Position numbers and translations under genes: made by a program
The notes under the pieces: model-generated
Told to the model about the DNA's origin: nothing
The model's input: only the letters and a program-made list of their open reading frames with translations
The model's database searches: none
Shown here: positions 5,902 to 7,298 of the stretch, one piece after another
How the letters are laid out: every line of letters starts with the position of its first letter
Position numbering within the stretch: position 1 is the stretch's first letter
NCBI GenBank assembly: GCA_016928935.1
Contig: JAFGJU010000113.1
Coordinates: 1-7,298, forward strand
Source: Candidatus Eiseniibacteriota bacterium
GTDB lineage: Bacteria; Eisenbacteria; RBG-16-71-46; JAFGJU01
DNA: 7,298 nucleotides
Direction of reading: 5' to 3'

Positions 5902-7298
5902 ATGGAATCGCTCAAGGCCCTGTCCAGACTGTCCAAGTACCTGAGGAAACACAGACAGGCCCTGGTCCTGGGCTCCTTCTGTATCCTGGCGCTCCAACTC
6001 ATAGGCCTCGCCATCCCGTGGCTGATGAAGCTGGCCGTGGACGCCATTCCGAAGGCGACGCGCGTTGAGGAGCTCTTCAAGTACGGAGCCCTGATAGTGG
6101 CCGCGTCGCTGGTCCAGGGTGTTTTCAGGTTCGCGATGAGGCGGCTCATGATAGGCGCCTCGCGCGAGATGGAGTACGAGCTGAGGAACGACCTTTTCAC
6201 CCATCTGCTCAAGCTCTCGCCGGCCTACTTCAGCCGCACCAAGACCGGCGACCTCATGGCCAGGGCCACGAACGACACGAGCGCCGTGCGTGAGTTCCTC
6301 GGCCCGGGCATCATGTACTCGGTCAACACCGTCATCACGATGGTGACGGCGACCGCGCTCATGCTGTACATCGACCCCGTGCTGACGGCTTTCGCCCTCC
6401 TCCCCATCCCGGCCCTGGCCCTCGTCGTGAACCGCTTCGGCCGACTTGTGAGGGAGCGGTTCGAGCAGGTGCAGCAGCAGTTCTCGCGTCTCACTGCCCG
6501 GGCGCACGAGAGCATCTCCGGCATACGTGTGGTCAAGGCCTACGCCGGCGAGGAGCAGGACAGGACGCGATTTACGGCGCTGAACGAGGAGTACGTCACA
6601 AAGAACCTGAGCCTGGTGCGCGTGTGGGGCACGTTCCATCCTCTCATCGCGCTTGTGGGCGGAATCGGCGCCGTCATCGTGCTCTGGCTGGGCGGCCTCC
6701 AGGTCATCAGGGGGAGGATATCGCTGGGAGACTTCGTGGCCTTCAGCGGGTACCTGGCCATGTTGACCTGGCCCGCCATAGCCATGGGCTGGGTCGTGAA
6801 CCTTGTCCAGAGGGGCGCGGCGTCCATGGGCCGGATAGCTCAGATACTGGACCAGAAGCCGGAAATAGCGGACAGCGACACCGTCCCCATGGACAGGATT
6901 TGCGGCGAGATCGAGTTCAGAAACGTGTCGTTCTCCTACTATCCGGGCGGGCCGGAGGTGCTCAGGAACGTGAGCTTCCGCGTGCCCGCCGGGAGGAAGC
7001 TGGCCATAGTCGGAAGAACCGGCTGCGGCAAGAGCACCGTCATCAACCTGGTGCCGAGGCTCTTTGAGCCCACTTCCGGCCAGATTCTGATAGACGGCGT
7101 GGACGTCCGCAGAATCCCGCTCGTGACTTTGAGGAGACACATCGGCTATGCGCCGCAGGAATCCTTCCTCTTCTCCGACACCATACGCGCCAATATAGCT
7201 TACGGCCTTTCCTCGGCACGCGACGAGGAAATAGCCGAGGTTGCCGAGATGGCCAAGATAGCCGAGGAGGTGGAGGAGTTCGCTTTCAGGTTCGAGAC
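5902..7298 (+). CDS. ABC exporter half-transporter, fused membrane and ATPase domains (partial, C-terminus beyond right edge)
   Basis: This belongs to the type IV (ABCB/MsbA-like) exporters, which use ATP to move lipids, drugs or peptides out of the cell as dimers of half-transporters. The 465 visible residues hold the whole six-helix membrane domain (helices near 20-40, 58-78, 135-157, 158-178, 243-265 and 280-300), with the typical FSRTKTGDLMARATND (110-125) and GIRVVKAYAGEEQ (207-219). The ATPase part follows: IEFRNVSFSY (337-346), Walker A GRTGCGKST (371-379) and Q-loop YAPQESFLFSDTI (416-428). The LSGGQ signature, Walker B and H-loop lie beyond the window; about 580-600 residues in total would be usual. 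The ATG is 9 bases after the polyferredoxin stop, with AGGA overlapping that stop codon 7 bases upstream, so it is probably in the same transcript. A second half-transporter gene may follow. The substrate cannot be told from sequence. Confidence 0.95.
   Translation, partial: MESLKALSRLSKYLRKHRQALVLGSFCILALQLIGLAIPWLMKLAVDAIPKATRVEELFKYGALIVAASLVQGVFRFAMRRLMIGASREMEYELRNDLFTHLLKLSPAYFSRTKTGDLMARATNDTSAVREFLGPGIMYSVNTVITMVTATALMLYIDPVLTAFALLPIPALALVVNRFGRLVRERFEQVQQQFSRLTARAHESISGIRVVKAYAGEEQDRTRFTALNEEYVTKNLSLVRVWGTFHPLIALVGGIGAVIVLWLGGLQVIRGRISLGDFVAFSGYLAMLTWPAIAMGWVVNLVQRGAASMGRIAQILDQKPEIADSDTVPMDRICGEIEFRNVSFSYYPGGPEVLRNVSFRVPAGRKLAIVGRTGCGKSTVINLVPRLFEPTSGQILIDGVDVRRIPLVTLRRHIGYAPQESFLFSDTIRANIAYGLSSARDEEIAEVAEMAKIAEEVEEFAFRFE

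Noticed and set aside
5023..7140. Very long minus-strand open frame of 705 codons opposite the polyferredoxin and ABC genes
   Set aside because: It lies antisense to two genes with unmistakable motifs, and its translation is His/Arg/Gly-rich with no recognisable domain; GC-rich antisense frames are often open by chance.

Overview
The window comes from a GC-rich bacterium. The bacterial RuvB, the two queuosine genes and the Shine-Dalgarno-type start sites support a bacterial source. All genes share a habit of using AUA for isoleucine and AGG/AGA for arginine despite the high GC, which suggests one genomic background and not a recent insertion. I cannot name the lineage from sequence alone; an uncultured or little-studied phylum is possible. 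No phage, insertion sequence, CRISPR array, rRNA or tRNA was found.

Left part (1-2852, minus strand): a housekeeping cluster read right to left, ruvB, then queH, then queA, which runs off the left edge. RuvB is the Holliday-junction branch-migration motor. QueA makes epoxyqueuosine on tRNA and QueH reduces it to queuosine, so the pair covers the last two steps of queuosine synthesis. queH and queA are 2 bases apart, while ruvB and queH are separated by about 216 bases. A ruvB-que neighbourhood is common in bacteria, but no ruvA is visible next to ruvB here.

Middle (2853-3200): a divergent intergenic region of about 350 bases. On the plus strand it has a good sigma70-like promoter (TTGACA, 18 bases, TATTCT). 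An 8-base perfect inverted repeat brackets the -35 box and could be an operator.

Right part (3201-7298, plus strand): three genes in a row. The first is a Tat-signal DUF362 protein. The second is a 521-residue membrane polyferredoxin that joins a NapH-like membrane half to a NapG/MauM-like half, with an internal twin-arginine motif at the junction. The third, starting 9 bases after the second, is an ABC exporter half-transporter cut off by the right edge. The DUF362 protein and the polyferredoxin together look like a redox module that carries electrons from the cytoplasmic or quinone side to a periplasmic DUF362 partner. The substrate and the physiological role are unknown. This module is the most interesting part of the window.
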